64,000 nt of DNA, from positions 1-64,000 of the forward strand of contig JAZSJH010000009.1 of assembly GCA_045534265.1 (NCBI GenBank), in the 5' to 3' direction. How positions within the stretch are numbered: the stretch's first letter is position 1; each line of letters opens with the position of its first letter. The notes under the pieces were generated by a model. It searched no databases, was not told the DNA's origin, and saw nothing but the letters and a program-made list of their open reading frames with translations. This document shows, one piece after another, positions 24,804 to 33,675 of this stretch. This DNA comes from CAKVLS01 sp045534265. GTDB lineage: Bacteria > Bacillota > Clostridia > Christensenellales > UBA1242. A program made the translations under genes and the position numbers.

Positions 24804-24835
24804 AAAAACACCGCTTATAATTTTGCGGTGTTTTT
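24804..24835 (-). terminator. Rho-independent terminator after the WYL regulator
   Basis: AAAAACACCGC (24804-24814) pairs with GCGGTGTTTTT (24825-24835). On the minus strand it ends in a T run just after the stop codon of the WYL gene. Confidence 0.88.
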
Positions 24836-24840
24836 ACTTT

Positions 24841-25845
24841 TTATATTTCTTTGGTGTAGTTGTCTACCATCTTAAATAATGTTTGTTTGAACTTGTCTTT
24901 TAGCGAAATAGGATTTGTGATTATTACATTTTCGCCATATTGAAGACACCAATAAATCAAGGCTTGTTCGTTAGCGGTTACATTTATTATAATTTTGTCT
25001 TGATGGACTTCTCTTATATGGCAGTTGTCACCAAACCAGTCTATTACATCATTTATTATTTTAGGGCTAACTTGAAGCGTTGCGTCAACAGAAACCCCAC
25101 TAAACATATAAATTTTTTCGTTGATATATTTTGCTATATCAAAGTTTGGTTCGTAGTCGGACAAAGTCTCAATAGGTCTTATTGGACTTCTTGGCATAAT
25201 TTTTATGTTAGTTATTTGGTCTATTTTATAGTGGGCTAGTGTGTCATAGTGGTCGTAGTTGCAAATAAGATAATATTTACCATTGTTATTTGCCATATAA
25301 TAAGGGCTGATAACATAGGTTTTGCCGTTGTTTCTTGGCAAAAATTCTTTTGAGGTTGTAAAAGAATTGTAATTAAAACTTACTTTTTTGCCTTCGGTGA
25401 TGGCTTTGTTTAGGGTATCTATTGTATAGAAAAGTTGTTTGTTTGGAGTTCTATACACATTATCAGCTTTTAGTATATACTTAAAGCGGTTTTTGTCATA
25501 AACGCTGGCATTTTTTGTAAGTTTTTGAGTAAGTTCTCTTGCATGTTTTGCAGTGATTGACTTTGAGTTGAATACAGCATCAATCAAAAAGGTTAGTTCA
25601 CTACTTTCAAAATCACGGCTCAAAAGGTAGCAACCGCTGTTGCCTTTTTTGATAATCTCATAACCAAAATCAATAAGGTAATCGATATTACGGCTTATTG
25701 TTTTTCTCTCGCAAGGCATAGAGTAAATATTATTTAATTTTTCGATAATTTCCACTTGGGTTAGTGGGTGATCTTCGTCACTATATTCTTTCAAAATTTC
25801 AAGAATATATAGTATGGTAAGTTTCTTATTTGTTTCGCTTGGCAT
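24841..25845 (-). CDS. WYL-domain transcriptional regulator
   Basis: 334 residues, the typical size. The N-terminal helix-turn-helix of the DeoR/HTH_11 type spans about residues 5-70 (LTQVEIIEKL, CERKTISRNIDYLIDFGYEI). The WYL domain follows: VISPYYMANNNGKYYLICNYDHYDTLAHYKIDQI (about 176-210), with the Tyr-rich strand replacing W-Y-L and the conserved R-x-x-I/DQI element. The C-terminal WCX-like extension contains VTANEQALIYWCLQYGENV. Such proteins bind DNA and often sense nucleic acid or nucleotide ligands, sometimes next to defence genes; no defence genes are seen here. It is divergent from the microprotein and CaCA exchanger genes and has its own terminator. Confidence 0.92.
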   Translation of the reverse strand: MPSETNKKLTILYILEILKEYSDEDHPLTQVEIIEKLNNIYSMPCERKTISRNIDYLIDFGYEIIKKGNSGCYLLSRDFESSELTFLIDAVFNSKSITAKHARELTQKLTKNASVYDKNRFKYILKADNVYRTPNKQLFYTIDTLNKAITEGKKVSFNYNSFTTSKEFLPRNNGKTYVISPYYMANNNGKYYLICNYDHYDTLAHYKIDQITNIKIMPRSPIRPIETLSDYEPNFDIAKYINEKIYMFSGVSVDATLQVSPKIINDVIDWFGDNCHIREVHQDKIIINVTANEQALIYWCLQYGENVIITNPISLKDKFKQTLFKMVDNYTKEI

Positions 25846-25974
25846 AAATAATCTCCTAATTTCAATATATCATATAGATTTTCAAAAGTACACTAATTTT
25901 AATGCAAAAAGGCTGTTTTGTACTCTTTTTGGGACTTCGACGGGCTTTTGTGCTGAGAAATATGTGTTATTTTG

Positions 25975-26003
25975 TTGTTATTTGGGTTTTTCTTTGGTAA
26001 TAT
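25975..26003 (+). promoter_or_regulatory. Putative SigA-type promoter for the microprotein
   Basis: TTGTTA (25975-25980), 17-nt spacer, TAATAT (25998-26003), about 45 nt before the small ORF at 26048. The rest of 25846-26047 shows no other gene. Confidence 0.5.
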
Positions 26004-26047
26004 TTATTCATCTCATCAAAAAAATTTTGGAGGTATAAACAAATTAA

Positions 26048-26149
26048 ATGAAAGCACTTCTTGCAAAAGCGATTATTATTGTGGCAACAGCCCTTACCTT
26101 ATTTGGCTTGTGGACACTTAATTTCGCAACGCTTAGAATTGGACTATAA
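26048..26149 (+). CDS. 33-residue membrane microprotein candidate
   Basis: An ATG at 26048 opens a frame of 33 codons ending in TAA at 26147-26149. Short basic residues (Lys2, Lys7) are followed by one hydrophobic helix (about residues 8-25: IIIVATALTLFGLW) and a short tail with one Arg, fitting a single-pass membrane peptide. GGAGG at 26029-26033 is 14 nt upstream, longer than ideal, and an in-frame TAA just before the ATG fixes the start. It has a plausible promoter before it and a strong terminator that begins at the stop codon, so a dedicated transcript of ~150 nt is likely. It lies between the WYL regulator and the CaCA exchanger. Function is unknown. Confidence 0.5.
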   Translation: MKALLAKAIIIVATALTLFGLWTLNFATLRIGL

Positions 26150-26182
26150 AAAGACCGCAAAACTTTGGCGGTCTTTTTTTTG
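26149..26182 (+). terminator. Rho-independent terminator after the microprotein
   Basis: AAAAGACCGC (26149-26158) pairs with GCGGTCTTTT (26168-26177), followed by a T run; it starts at the stop codon. Confidence 0.88.
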
Positions 26183-26211
26183 TTGACAAAAATATTCTTT
26201 CCGTATACAAT
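26183..26211 (+). promoter_or_regulatory. SigA-type promoter for the CaCA exchanger
   Basis: TTGACA (26183-26188), 17-nt spacer, TACAAT (26206-26211), immediately after the previous terminator. Confidence 0.72.
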
Positions 26212-26249
26212 TGTGAGAGTTTCAAAAGAAAAATTTATAGGAGTTTATT

Positions 26250-27275
26250 ATGTTGGCATTATGGATAGCTCTGTATTTGGTGGTAGCAACGGTTGTTGTT
26301 TTGCTTTCAATCAAAATATCTAAATACGTTGACCTTCTTGACAAAAAGACAAAAATGTCAGGCGCTATTATTGGCGGTGTTTTTCTTGCTGCAGTAACAT
26401 CTATTCCAGAGTTGTTTACATCTATTTCTTCTATTTTTATTGTACCAGGGGCTGAGAGTAGCCAAATGGTTATTGGAAATATATTAGGTAGTGACTTGTT
26501 TAACTTTTTTGTTCTTGCGCTAACATTTATATTTACATATAAACATTTTAGAAAGACAAAGGTGGGTAAAGGACAAGTAACTACAACTATTACCTTAGTT
26601 ATTTTTTACGCACTTGTTGCATATGCAACATTGATGCCAGATTCTTGGCAGTTAAGAATTGGTGGGGCGGTTAATATTATTTCGATACTATTGCTTGTTA
26701 TTTATGCGCTTTCTCTTAAGTTTATGTCATCTGCAGAAGGCGAAGACCATGAGAGATATGATCCATCTCCACTAACTGTAAAACAAATAGTTATAAGATT
26801 TGTTTTGTTATCTATAGTATTGATAGGGGCTAGCATAGGTATTACATATATAACAGATATAATTTCTGAAGCTTTGCAGTTAGGAAAAACTTTTGCCGGG
26901 GCATTATTCCTTGGGGTTGCGACATCACTTCCAGAAGTTTCTGCGACAATTTCACTTTGCAAACTAGGAAACGTAAATGCAGCTATGGCTGATATTATTG
27001 GAAGCAATACATTCAATTTTATGATACTAGTTGTTGCAGATATTGTAAGTTGGAAATATCCTGTTTATTGCAACAATACACAATCAATGCTTTTGATTGT
27101 TTTAGGTTTTGTTGCTGCTTGTTGTATGTGTGCAGCTATTTGCTATAAAGTATTTAGAAAATATAATCCAAACGGAAAAGGGCCAACCGTGGCTACAAGG
27201 GTGCTTTATACAACGCTGTTTAGCGTAATTGCTTGTTGTTATATATTATTCTTGATACTATCTAATGTTCTTTAG
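26250..27275 (+). CDS. CaCA-family sodium/calcium (cation) exchanger
   Basis: 341 residues with about ten membrane helices. It has the inverted duplicated alpha repeats of the Ca2+:cation antiporter family. Repeat 1 has GGVFLAAVTSIPELFTSIS with GNILGSDLFNFF, and repeat 2 has GALFLGVATSLPEVSATIS with ADIIGSNTFNFM. The acidic residues in SIPE and SLPE are the ion-binding glutamates. It exchanges Ca2+ (or another cation) against Na+ or H+ across the cytoplasmic membrane; the ion cannot be settled from sequence. The central loop (about 160-175) is short and charged. AGGAG precedes the ATG; own promoter and terminator. Confidence 0.93.
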   Translation: MLALWIALYLVVATVVVLLSIKISKYVDLLDKKTKMSGAIIGGVFLAAVTSIPELFTSISSIFIVPGAESSQMVIGNILGSDLFNFFVLALTFIFTYKHFRKTKVGKGQVTTTITLVIFYALVAYATLMPDSWQLRIGGAVNIISILLLVIYALSLKFMSSAEGEDHERYDPSPLTVKQIVIRFVLLSIVLIGASIGITYITDIISEALQLGKTFAGALFLGVATSLPEVSATISLCKLGNVNAAMADIIGSNTFNFMILVVADIVSWKYPVYCNNTQSMLLIVLGFVAACCMCAAICYKVFRKYNPNGKGPTVATRVLYTTLFSVIACCYILFLILSNVL

Positions 27276-27289
27276 TATAAATATTTATA

Positions 27290-27329
27290 AAATTGCGAAA
27301 AATGTCTTTATGTTTTCGCAATTTTTTTG
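27290..27329 (+). terminator. Rho-independent terminator
   Basis: AATTGCGAAAA (27291-27301) pairs with TTTTCGCAATT (27313-27323), followed by a T run. Confidence 0.88.
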
Positions 27330-27358
27330 TATAATATAACTATTAATTAGGAGATGTT

Positions 27359-28231
27359 ATGACAAAAGAAGAAAAAAGAGCAATAAAAAAAGCAGAATGG
27401 GACGCATTGCCAGAAACTCAAAAACTAGTTAGAACTCAAAAACAAGAGATAAGGACTGTTGTATTATTTTTCTGTTTGTTTTTTGCTATAAGCATAGTAC
27501 TTGGATATTTTTTGGTTCAAGAATATCTTAATATACAAGTTGCAAGACACGGAACCCTTGATACAGGAATAGTTGTTAGCTGTACTTATCACAGTGGTGA
27601 TGATGATAGTGATGATTATTACGAAGTAAAATACGAATATGAAATAGACGGCAAAACATATTCAGGCAAATATCATTCTGATTGGAGAATGGATAGGGGA
27701 GATGAAATAGCAATCAAACACAATGGTGGATCTAGATCTGTAGTTGCTACACACTCAACAAGTTTTATATTATCTGCATTTCCACTTTTGATTGTGTTTG
27801 TTGTTTTTGGTATCGCAGAAATTACTTGGATTGTTGGTTTGTTTATAATGGCAGGCAAACTTCGTTTTTACAAAAAACTTGATCGTGGAGAATGTGCTAT
27901 TGCTCAAGCAACATATGTAAGTGGTTATATTGAAGGAAATGTTCGTGGCGGGAAAGTTACATATATGTATGAAGACGAGCAAGGCAATATGCACGAAGGC
28001 AAGAGTATGAAAGCATACCCTGTTGACAAATTAAAGTACTTTATGAACAAAGGGACTTTTGAGATTCAGTATATTGGAAAGTACAGTGTAATTATGGATA
28101 AACCAGAGACTGTTGAGTCTAAAAAAGAAGAAATTATTGTAGCTCAAGGTTTGTACAAGTGTCCATATTGCGGAACAATTTTGAAAGAAAATGAAAACTC
28201 TTGTCCAAATTGTGACGCTAATAGACAATAG
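27359..28231 (+). CDS. DUF3592-like membrane protein with C-terminal zinc ribbon
   Basis: 290 residues. A charged N-terminus is followed by a membrane helix (about 32-54) and an external beta-rich domain (about 60-135, with DTGIVVSCTYHSGDDDSDDYYEVKYEYEIDGKTYSGKY). A second helix pair (about 138-165) and a similar cytoplasmic-side strand domain (ATYVSGYIEGNVRGGKVTYMYEDEQGNMHEG) come next. The -x-V-x-Y-x-Y-x2-DGKTY pattern resembles DUF3592. The end is a zinc ribbon, CPYCG-x9-CPNC, preceded by a Lys/Glu linker. AGGAG is 6 nt before the ATG. It lies between two terminators; no partner is indicated and the function is unknown. Confidence 0.72.
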   Translation: MTKEEKRAIKKAEWDALPETQKLVRTQKQEIRTVVLFFCLFFAISIVLGYFLVQEYLNIQVARHGTLDTGIVVSCTYHSGDDDSDDYYEVKYEYEIDGKTYSGKYHSDWRMDRGDEIAIKHNGGSRSVVATHSTSFILSAFPLLIVFVVFGIAEITWIVGLFIMAGKLRFYKKLDRGECAIAQATYVSGYIEGNVRGGKVTYMYEDEQGNMHEGKSMKAYPVDKLKYFMNKGTFEIQYIGKYSVIMDKPETVESKKEEIIVAQGLYKCPYCGTILKENENSCPNCDANRQ

Positions 28232-28241
28232 AAAATGTGTT

Positions 28242-28274
28242 AAAAAACAAGGCATTTTTGCCTTGTTTTTTTGT
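28242..28274 (+). terminator. Rho-independent terminator
   Basis: AAAAAACAAGGCA / TGCCTTGTTTTTT stem (28242-28254 with 28259-28271) and TTTT loop, followed by more T. Confidence 0.9.
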
Positions 28275-28334
28275 TGCAATTTTCATTTTGAAAAAAATTG
28301 GAAAACCAATAAAAATGGCTGTTTTTTTGTATTT

Positions 28335-28363
28335 TTGACTAGGTTTTGAGCTATATTTAATAT
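28335..28363 (+). promoter_or_regulatory. SigA-type promoter
   Basis: TTGACT (28335-28340), 17-nt spacer, TAATAT (28358-28363), giving a ~100-nt leader before the M1 peptidase lipoprotein. Confidence 0.6.
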
Positions 28364-28469
28364 TTTTATTTTTCAAACTTTGATAGTTTTTTGGCAAAAT
28401 ATGTAGTCTTTTGCGGGTGGTGATAATATCAAAATTTTCTTCATAAATATACCAAAAAGGAAGGATATA

Positions 28470-29942
28470 ATGAAGAGATTTTTTATTTGTTTTTTGTTTA
28501 TTTTTTGTGTATGTTTTTCGGGGTGTCAAAGTGATTTTGAAAAAGTTTCCAAGAAGTTAAATACTTATGATATCAATATAACTTTTAATGATGAGAGCAA
28601 AATTTTGCACGCAACGCAAGTTGTTAATTATACAAACAAAACAGATGTCGTGATAGATATTTTACCTTTTCATTTGTACCCAAATGCTTTTAGACAAGGG
28701 GCGAAAAATAAACCTGTGAGTTTGGCTGCCGAAAGTCGGGCATATCCTAATGGCATTGATTATGGGTATATTGATGTTACAAAACTTATAGTTTGTGACA
28801 AAGAAATGCCTGTTAAAATAGGTGGCGTGGACGAAAATATTTTGCAAGTTGATGTTGGAAATTTATATCCTGATGATAATATAAAAATAGAAATGGAATA
28901 TGATGTAAAACTTGCAAATTGTAAACATAGGCTGGGGTATGGCGATAATACATACAACTTTGGTAATTTTTATCCTATCGCTTGTGTGTATGACAATGGT
29001 GAATTTATGCAAAAACCATATTCATATAATGGCGATCCTTTTTATAGCGAAGTAGCAAATTACAATGTAACAATTAAAACAAAAAATGATTTTGTTTTGG
29101 CAAGCTCTGGTGAGCAAAAAAGTCTTTCAAAAACGGATAATTTTACAACTTATAATATTACGGCAAATGTTGTGAGAGACTTTGCTTTTGTCTTGTCAAA
29201 AAACTTTCAAGTGGCATCTCAAATGGTTAATGATACGATAGTAAACTATTACTATTTTGAAGACGAAAACTATCAAAAAAGCTTAGATACAAGTGTAAAA
29301 TCTCTAGCTGCTTTTGAAGATATGTTTGGGGATTATCCGTATAGTAGTCTAAGCATTTGTGAAAGCGATTTTCTGCACGGCGGAATGGAGTATCCAACTC
29401 TTGTATATATCTCAAATGATGTAACAGATTATAGCGAATATACCAATGTTATCGTCCACGAAATAGCCCATCAGTGGTGGTACGGAATTGTTGGCAACAA
29501 TGAGTTTGATGAGCCGTGGCTTGATGAAGCTTTGGCTGAGATGAGCTGCCTTATGTTTTATGACAAAAACCCAGAATACAATATTTCGACTGATGGAAAA
29601 AAGTCTTTGCTTGTGACAAATTATGCTATGTTTTTAGATGTTTTTAGGGCAGTTTATGGAGATGTTAATGAGTCTATGACAAGGGCTTTGGACGAGTATA
29701 TAAGCGAAACAGAGTACACCTATATTACTTATGTAAAGGGTAATATAATGCTTGCAGATTTACAAGATTTTGTAGGCAAAAAACGCTTTGAAAAGGCGCT
29801 TAAAAAGTATTATTCTGCAAATAAATTTAAGATAGCAAAAGCAGATAATTTGATATCTAGTTTCATTTCTGTTTGTGGCAAAGATGCAGGGAACTTTATA
29901 AAATCCTATCTTGATGGCAGTGCCAAAATTACCACAAAATAA
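28470..29942 (+). CDS. M1-family zinc metallopeptidase lipoprotein
   Basis: 490 residues. The lipoprotein signal peptide ends in FSGC (Cys19). The N-terminal beta domain (about 30-230) is followed by the thermolysin-like domain. The zinc site is HEIAHQWW (His330, Glu331, His334), with the third ligand Glu353 in LDEALAE exactly 19 residues later. The aminopeptidase exopeptidase signature GxMEN appears as GGMEYP. It lacks the long C-terminal helical domain of full PepN, as in other short bacterial M1 enzymes. It is anchored outside the membrane and probably trims peptides for uptake. GGAAGG precedes the ATG. walJ follows 64 nt later without a clear terminator between. Confidence 0.92.
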   Translation: MKRFFICFLFIFCVCFSGCQSDFEKVSKKLNTYDINITFNDESKILHATQVVNYTNKTDVVIDILPFHLYPNAFRQGAKNKPVSLAAESRAYPNGIDYGYIDVTKLIVCDKEMPVKIGGVDENILQVDVGNLYPDDNIKIEMEYDVKLANCKHRLGYGDNTYNFGNFYPIACVYDNGEFMQKPYSYNGDPFYSEVANYNVTIKTKNDFVLASSGEQKSLSKTDNFTTYNITANVVRDFAFVLSKNFQVASQMVNDTIVNYYYFEDENYQKSLDTSVKSLAAFEDMFGDYPYSSLSICESDFLHGGMEYPTLVYISNDVTDYSEYTNVIVHEIAHQWWYGIVGNNEFDEPWLDEALAEMSCLMFYDKNPEYNISTDGKKSLLVTNYAMFLDVFRAVYGDVNESMTRALDEYISETEYTYITYVKGNIMLADLQDFVGKKRFEKALKKYYSANKFKIAKADNLISSFISVCGKDAGNFIKSYLDGSAKITTK

Positions 29943-30006
29943 CAGCCCTTTGTTGTTGCCTAAAAATGCAAAATATGCTAGTATATCTTTGTAAAGGAAA
30001 ACACAA

Positions 30007-30798
30007 ATGAAATCAGTAACTATAGCTAGCGGAAGCAAAGGTAACTGCCTTTATGTTAAGGGCGGGGATACTGCTATACTTGTAGATATAGGTCTTACTT
30101 GTTCGCTTTTGGAAGAAAAGTTGAAACTTCTTCAAATAGACCCTAGTAGCATTTCGGCTATTTTGGTTACTCACGAACATATAGACCACTGCAAAGGCAT
30201 AGGCGTTTTTGCTAGGAAATATAAAACAAAGATATATATGCATACAAGCGGTTATCCGCATATACTCAAAAAATTAGGCTCTGTACCCGAAAGCCAAATT
30301 GTATGCTTTACTAATAGTGACTTTTTTATCGGGGATATTACAGTCACTAGTTTTGAAGTTCCGCACGATAGTAGATTTTGTGTGGGGTACAGCTTTTTGT
30401 GTCAGGGCAAAAAGATATCTATAGCAACAGATATTGGCAAAATGTCAAAGTCAATTGCTCAAAAGCTAGAAGGCAGTGATATTTTGTATATAGAATCAAA
30501 TCATGATGAAACAATGCTAATGAATAACGAAAAATATTCTGCAGCACTTAAGAGTAGAATTTTGTCGCCAAGGGGACATTTGTCTAACAAAGATTGTGGC
30601 TTAACTCTTGCTTACCTTGTAAAAAGTGGAGTAAAACAAGCGGTGCTTTGCCACCTTAGCGAAGAAAACAATACACCAATTCTTGCGTATACGACTGTGA
30701 AGAAAGTTTTGAAACAATACAATATTATAGAAGGCGAACATATTTGTGTTGACGTTGCTATGCAGCACGAAACAGGGACAACCTTTGAAGTACAATAA
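30007..30798 (+). CDS. walJ: MBL-fold hydrolase, WalJ (YycJ) family
   Basis: 263 residues, the usual size. Opens with the characteristic SGSKGNCLYV, and metal ligands THEHIDH (His56, His58, Asp60, His61) form the metallo-beta-lactamase site. VPHDSRFCVGYSF, ATDIGKM, ESNHDETML and SPRGHLSN match further YycJ/WalJ motifs. In Bacillota the gene is often part of the walRK region and has been proposed to be a DNA exonuclease linked to mismatch repair. Here walRK is absent and it follows an M1 lipoprotein peptidase. The ribosome-binding site is AAAGGA. Ends at a strong terminator. Confidence 0.92.
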   Translation: MKSVTIASGSKGNCLYVKGGDTAILVDIGLTCSLLEEKLKLLQIDPSSISAILVTHEHIDHCKGIGVFARKYKTKIYMHTSGYPHILKKLGSVPESQIVCFTNSDFFIGDITVTSFEVPHDSRFCVGYSFLCQGKKISIATDIGKMSKSIAQKLEGSDILYIESNHDETMLMNNEKYSAALKSRILSPRGHLSNKDCGLTLAYLVKSGVKQAVLCHLSEENNTPILAYTTVKKVLKQYNIIEGEHICVDVAMQHETGTTFEVQ

Positions 30799-30804
30799 TC
30801 AAAG

Positions 30805-30842
30805 AAAAAACACTTTATTTGAGTTAAATAAAGTGTTTTTTT
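30805..30842 (+). terminator. Rho-independent terminator after walJ
   Basis: AAAAAACACTTTATTT / AAATAAAGTGTTTTTT with a GAGTT loop. The T run is on plus and the A run allows weaker action on minus for the gene at 30863-31315. Confidence 0.88.
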
Positions 30843-30862
30843 GTTAGATAGTTATCTTATTT

Positions 30863-31315
30863 TTATTCTATTTCTATAGGTGTTTTTTCGGCATTTTGTT
30901 CCAAAAATTTATGGATTTTGTTTATAAATTTTCCTAAAATACTTATTGTCAATCCGCAACTTTGTCCATCATTGAAACTAAAATTATTAACCCTTACACA
31001 GCTGTCAAAACCTTTAGAGTTTTTTGAAGTGCTAAACAAATTAAAAAATGAACACATAGAAAAAGAAAAGTTATGTTGTTTGATTAATTTTATAAGTTTA
31101 GTTAAATTTTCTTGAGAAAGGGTGTATTTTATTCCGTCTTCTACAAATACTCCTGCAGGTGTTTCGTTGTCATTGTACAAAGCTATATTGTACATACATT
31201 TGTGGAGATTGTGAGGATTATCTTTGTGGTCGACAAGGCGCCCAACTTCGTAGAAAAAGACAAAAGTGGCATTGTTTGTGTCAAGTATTTGTTTGTAAGG
31301 ATTTTGATTAGTCAT
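30863..31315 (-). CDS. Hypothetical protein
   Basis: 150 residues, apparently cytoplasmic, with no signal peptide or membrane helix. AGGAG is about 9 nt before the ATG. The sequence is mixed, with several Cys (residues 40, 88, 106, 120) that do not form a clear metal site. I recognise no family. It is oriented against walJ and divergent from the CPBP protease operon. It may share the walJ terminator in reverse. Confidence 0.7.
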   Translation of the reverse strand: MTNQNPYKQILDTNNATFVFFYEVGRLVDHKDNPHNLHKCMYNIALYNDNETPAGVFVEDGIKYTLSQENLTKLIKLIKQHNFSFSMCSFFNLFSTSKNSKGFDSCVRVNNFSFNDGQSCGLTISILGKFINKIHKFLEQNAEKTPIEIE

Positions 31316-31429
31316 ATAATTTTCTCCTAGTGATTTTAGTATAACAAGATTTTGATTAGATGTAAAACAGAAGGGGCTTTTGTTTTTATAAAAATTGCTT
31401 AATAAAAAATTATATTATTTTTTGAATAG

Positions 31430-31458
31430 TTGCTATTTAATTATATTTATTATATAAT
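31430..31458 (+). promoter_or_regulatory. SigA-type promoter for the CPBP-rlmH-tadA-glmU series
   Basis: TTGCTA (31430-31435), 17-nt spacer, TATAAT (31453-31458), 20 nt before the ATG at 31479. No terminator is visible from here to the mfd region. Confidence 0.7.
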
Positions 31459-31478
31459 CTATGTATTAGGAGAAAAAT

Positions 31479-32507
31479 ATGTACAAGCTTAAGTATAGTT
31501 ATACAACAAGAGATGCTGCGTGGCTTCCAATTTTTATAATAGCAGTAAGCTTATGTTATTCATTTTTATTTTCTGTTGTTATTACAAAAATAGCCGCTGC
31601 AAACGGCGCTACAACAGAAGCAGAAGTTATGGCTTTTGCGGCACTTCCTTGGGTTAATGTTATTAATATGTTGCTAGGGCAAATATTTTCACTTTTGACA
31701 TATTTTATCTATGCCGTTATCAATGGCAAAAAGGCTTTTACCGCAAGCACTATCAAAGGGCAGTTTAGACTTTATCCAATACTTATCACAATGCTAATCA
31801 CTGCTGTTTGTGTGTTTGGGTTTAACTACTTTATTTCTATTGTAGATGTAGGTCTTGTTGCTTTGACGGGCGAAGCTTTGGTTGGGACAGCGATACCAAC
31901 TAGCGCTATTGGATATATAGTAGTTGTTATTGTATTTGCTGTATTGCCAGCATTTGTCGAGGAACTTGTTTATAGAGGCGTTGTGTTTAATGGCCTTAAA
32001 AAATCTTACAAACCAGTAGCTTCAATACTACTTAGTGCATTTTTGTTTGCTATGATGCATCTTAATATCCATCAATTTATTTATCAATACATTATGGGCG
32101 TAATACTTGCTTGTCTTGCACACTTTACAGGTTCAATACTTTATAGCATAGTATTCCACTTGATTAATAACTTTTTGGTTGTGACATTATCTTATCTTGT
32201 ACCTAACATATTTGTTGTAAGTAATATGTCAGCGCTAAATATTATTTTAATAATTTTTGGTGCGCTACTTGCTTCTGCGGCGATAACAGGATTGTTTATT
32301 TTGCTTTGCAAAATTGTAAAAAAATACAAAACCGAAGCTGTTATTCCTGAAGAAAAGACTGAACAAGAGCAACTTATCGAAAATAGCAAAGGTTTGTCTG
32401 AGTATGAGATTAGACAACTAAATCCTACAAAAATAAAAGACAAAACTTTGATTACAATTTTGACAATATCATTGGTTGTTTTGTGGATAGCAACCGTATT
32501 TGGTTAA
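31479..32507 (+). CDS. CPBP family intramembrane metalloprotease (first copy)
   Basis: 342 residues with about eight membrane helices. The CPBP/CAAX-protease (ABI) motifs are in order: EELVYRG (about 164-170), FAMMHLN (about 190-196) and HLINN (about 227-231), supplying the catalytic Glu-Glu, Arg and His residues. A charged cytoplasmic linker and a final helix follow. Bacterial members include bacteriocin self-immunity and membrane protein-processing proteases; the substrate is unknown. Ribosome-binding site AGGAG. It is followed 25 nt later by a second CPBP gene of similar layout, including a last C-terminal helix after a charged linker, so the two are likely an ancient duplication. Confidence 0.9.
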   Translation: MYKLKYSYTTRDAAWLPIFIIAVSLCYSFLFSVVITKIAAANGATTEAEVMAFAALPWVNVINMLLGQIFSLLTYFIYAVINGKKAFTASTIKGQFRLYPILITMLITAVCVFGFNYFISIVDVGLVALTGEALVGTAIPTSAIGYIVVVIVFAVLPAFVEELVYRGVVFNGLKKSYKPVASILLSAFLFAMMHLNIHQFIYQYIMGVILACLAHFTGSILYSIVFHLINNFLVVTLSYLVPNIFVVSNMSALNIILIIFGALLASAAITGLFILLCKIVKKYKTEAVIPEEKTEQEQLIENSKGLSEYEIRQLNPTKIKDKTLITILTISLVVLWIATVFG

Positions 32508-32532
32508 TAAAATCTAAAAAAGGAGAAAGGTT

Positions 32533-33675
32533 ATGAGAAAAAGTAAATTATTCGTTTCGAGTTTAGTTTATTTTATAGCAATGATAACGCTTGTTGTATT
32601 TTATATCGTTATTGCAAAAGTAGACCTTTCTTTTTTGGATGAAATGGGCTATGACATTTTTACAACTCTTATAATACAGATTGTAATTATTTTGTTATTA
32701 CCATTTGTGCTGTATACGATAATTAAAAAACAAAGTGTAAAGAGAACTTTTGCGGAGTTTAATTTTGCAAAAATAAGCATAAAAACATTGCTTTATTCTA
32801 TTGTTGTGGGTGTCTGCTGTTATTTTCTAAATGTCTTGGTTGCGTCACTATTTAGCAATATTATTGCGTTATTTGGTTATGAGACAATACCAAGTTATAG
32901 CTCAATGGGCAGCGGAACTACCCTGACTGAGTTTTTAGTATCTTTGGTTTTGGTTGCGGTGCTTCCAGCTATTTGTGAAGAAGTAACACACAGGGGACTT
33001 TTACTTGGTGGATTTTCAAGACTAGGACTTAAAGCATCTGTTATATTATCTTCACTTTTGTTTGGGCTTTTGCACCTTAATATCAATCAATTTTTCTACG
33101 CAACTGTACTTGGATTTTTGATGGCGGTTGCTGTAATTATGACAAAAAGTATTTTCCCTGCCATGATAATACACTTTTGCAATAATGGCTTGAGTTTGTA
33201 CTTTGCTTTTGCTCAAGAAAAAGGACTTTTTGGTAGCAAAATTACTGCAATGTTTGAAAACTTCCTTACTGGCTCTAATGCTTTTACTGCATTTATTGGT
33301 AGTTTTGTTGTTATGACAGGGCTTGTTTTGATTATTGTAGTATGCTATATTATGCTACTTAGAGAAAACCGTATGAAGAAAATGAAAAAACTTTTGAAAG
33401 ATGTTTCTTCTGCAAATCCAAATGAAAAGGATAGAGAAAAACTTGCAAGAATCAACCCTAAAGCAAATCCTTTTTCTAATACATACCTAAATAATCTAAA
33501 AGAAATAAAATCTCTACTTGTTCAGTATAATATTACTAGTGAGCAAGATATGATATTCAAAAAAGAAGAAAGAGAGTATCATAAGCCCCTTCCTATGGAA
33601 AAAGTCTTTATTATTTCTTCTATAGTACTGGGCGCTATTGTAACTATATTTACATTTGTTTGGGGGATACTATGA
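32533..33675 (+). CDS. CPBP family intramembrane metalloprotease (second copy)
   Basis: 380 residues. Motifs parallel the neighbour: EEVTHRG (about 150-156), GLLHLN (about 179-184) and HFCNN (about 214-218). In EEVTHRG the usual Tyr is His. Like the first copy it ends with a charged cytoplasmic segment and one more membrane helix at the C-terminus. AAGGAG precedes the ATG. The stop codon overlaps the next start (ATGA at 33672), coupling it to rlmH. It may act with the first copy as a heteromer; that is inference. Confidence 0.9.
   Translation: MRKSKLFVSSLVYFIAMITLVVFYIVIAKVDLSFLDEMGYDIFTTLIIQIVIILLLPFVLYTIIKKQSVKRTFAEFNFAKISIKTLLYSIVVGVCCYFLNVLVASLFSNIIALFGYETIPSYSSMGSGTTLTEFLVSLVLVAVLPAICEEVTHRGLLLGGFSRLGLKASVILSSLLFGLLHLNINQFFYATVLGFLMAVAVIMTKSIFPAMIIHFCNNGLSLYFAFAQEKGLFGSKITAMFENFLTGSNAFTAFIGSFVVMTGLVLIIVVCYIMLLRENRMKKMKKLLKDVSSANPNEKDREKLARINPKANPFSNTYLNNLKEIKSLLVQYNITSEQDMIFKKEEREYHKPLPMEKVFIISSIVLGAIVTIFTFVWGIL

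Noticed and set aside
24841..27275. WYL regulator as a marker of a defence island
   Set aside because: No nuclease, helicase, toxin or other defence gene is nearby; neighbours are asd-lysC and an ion exchanger.
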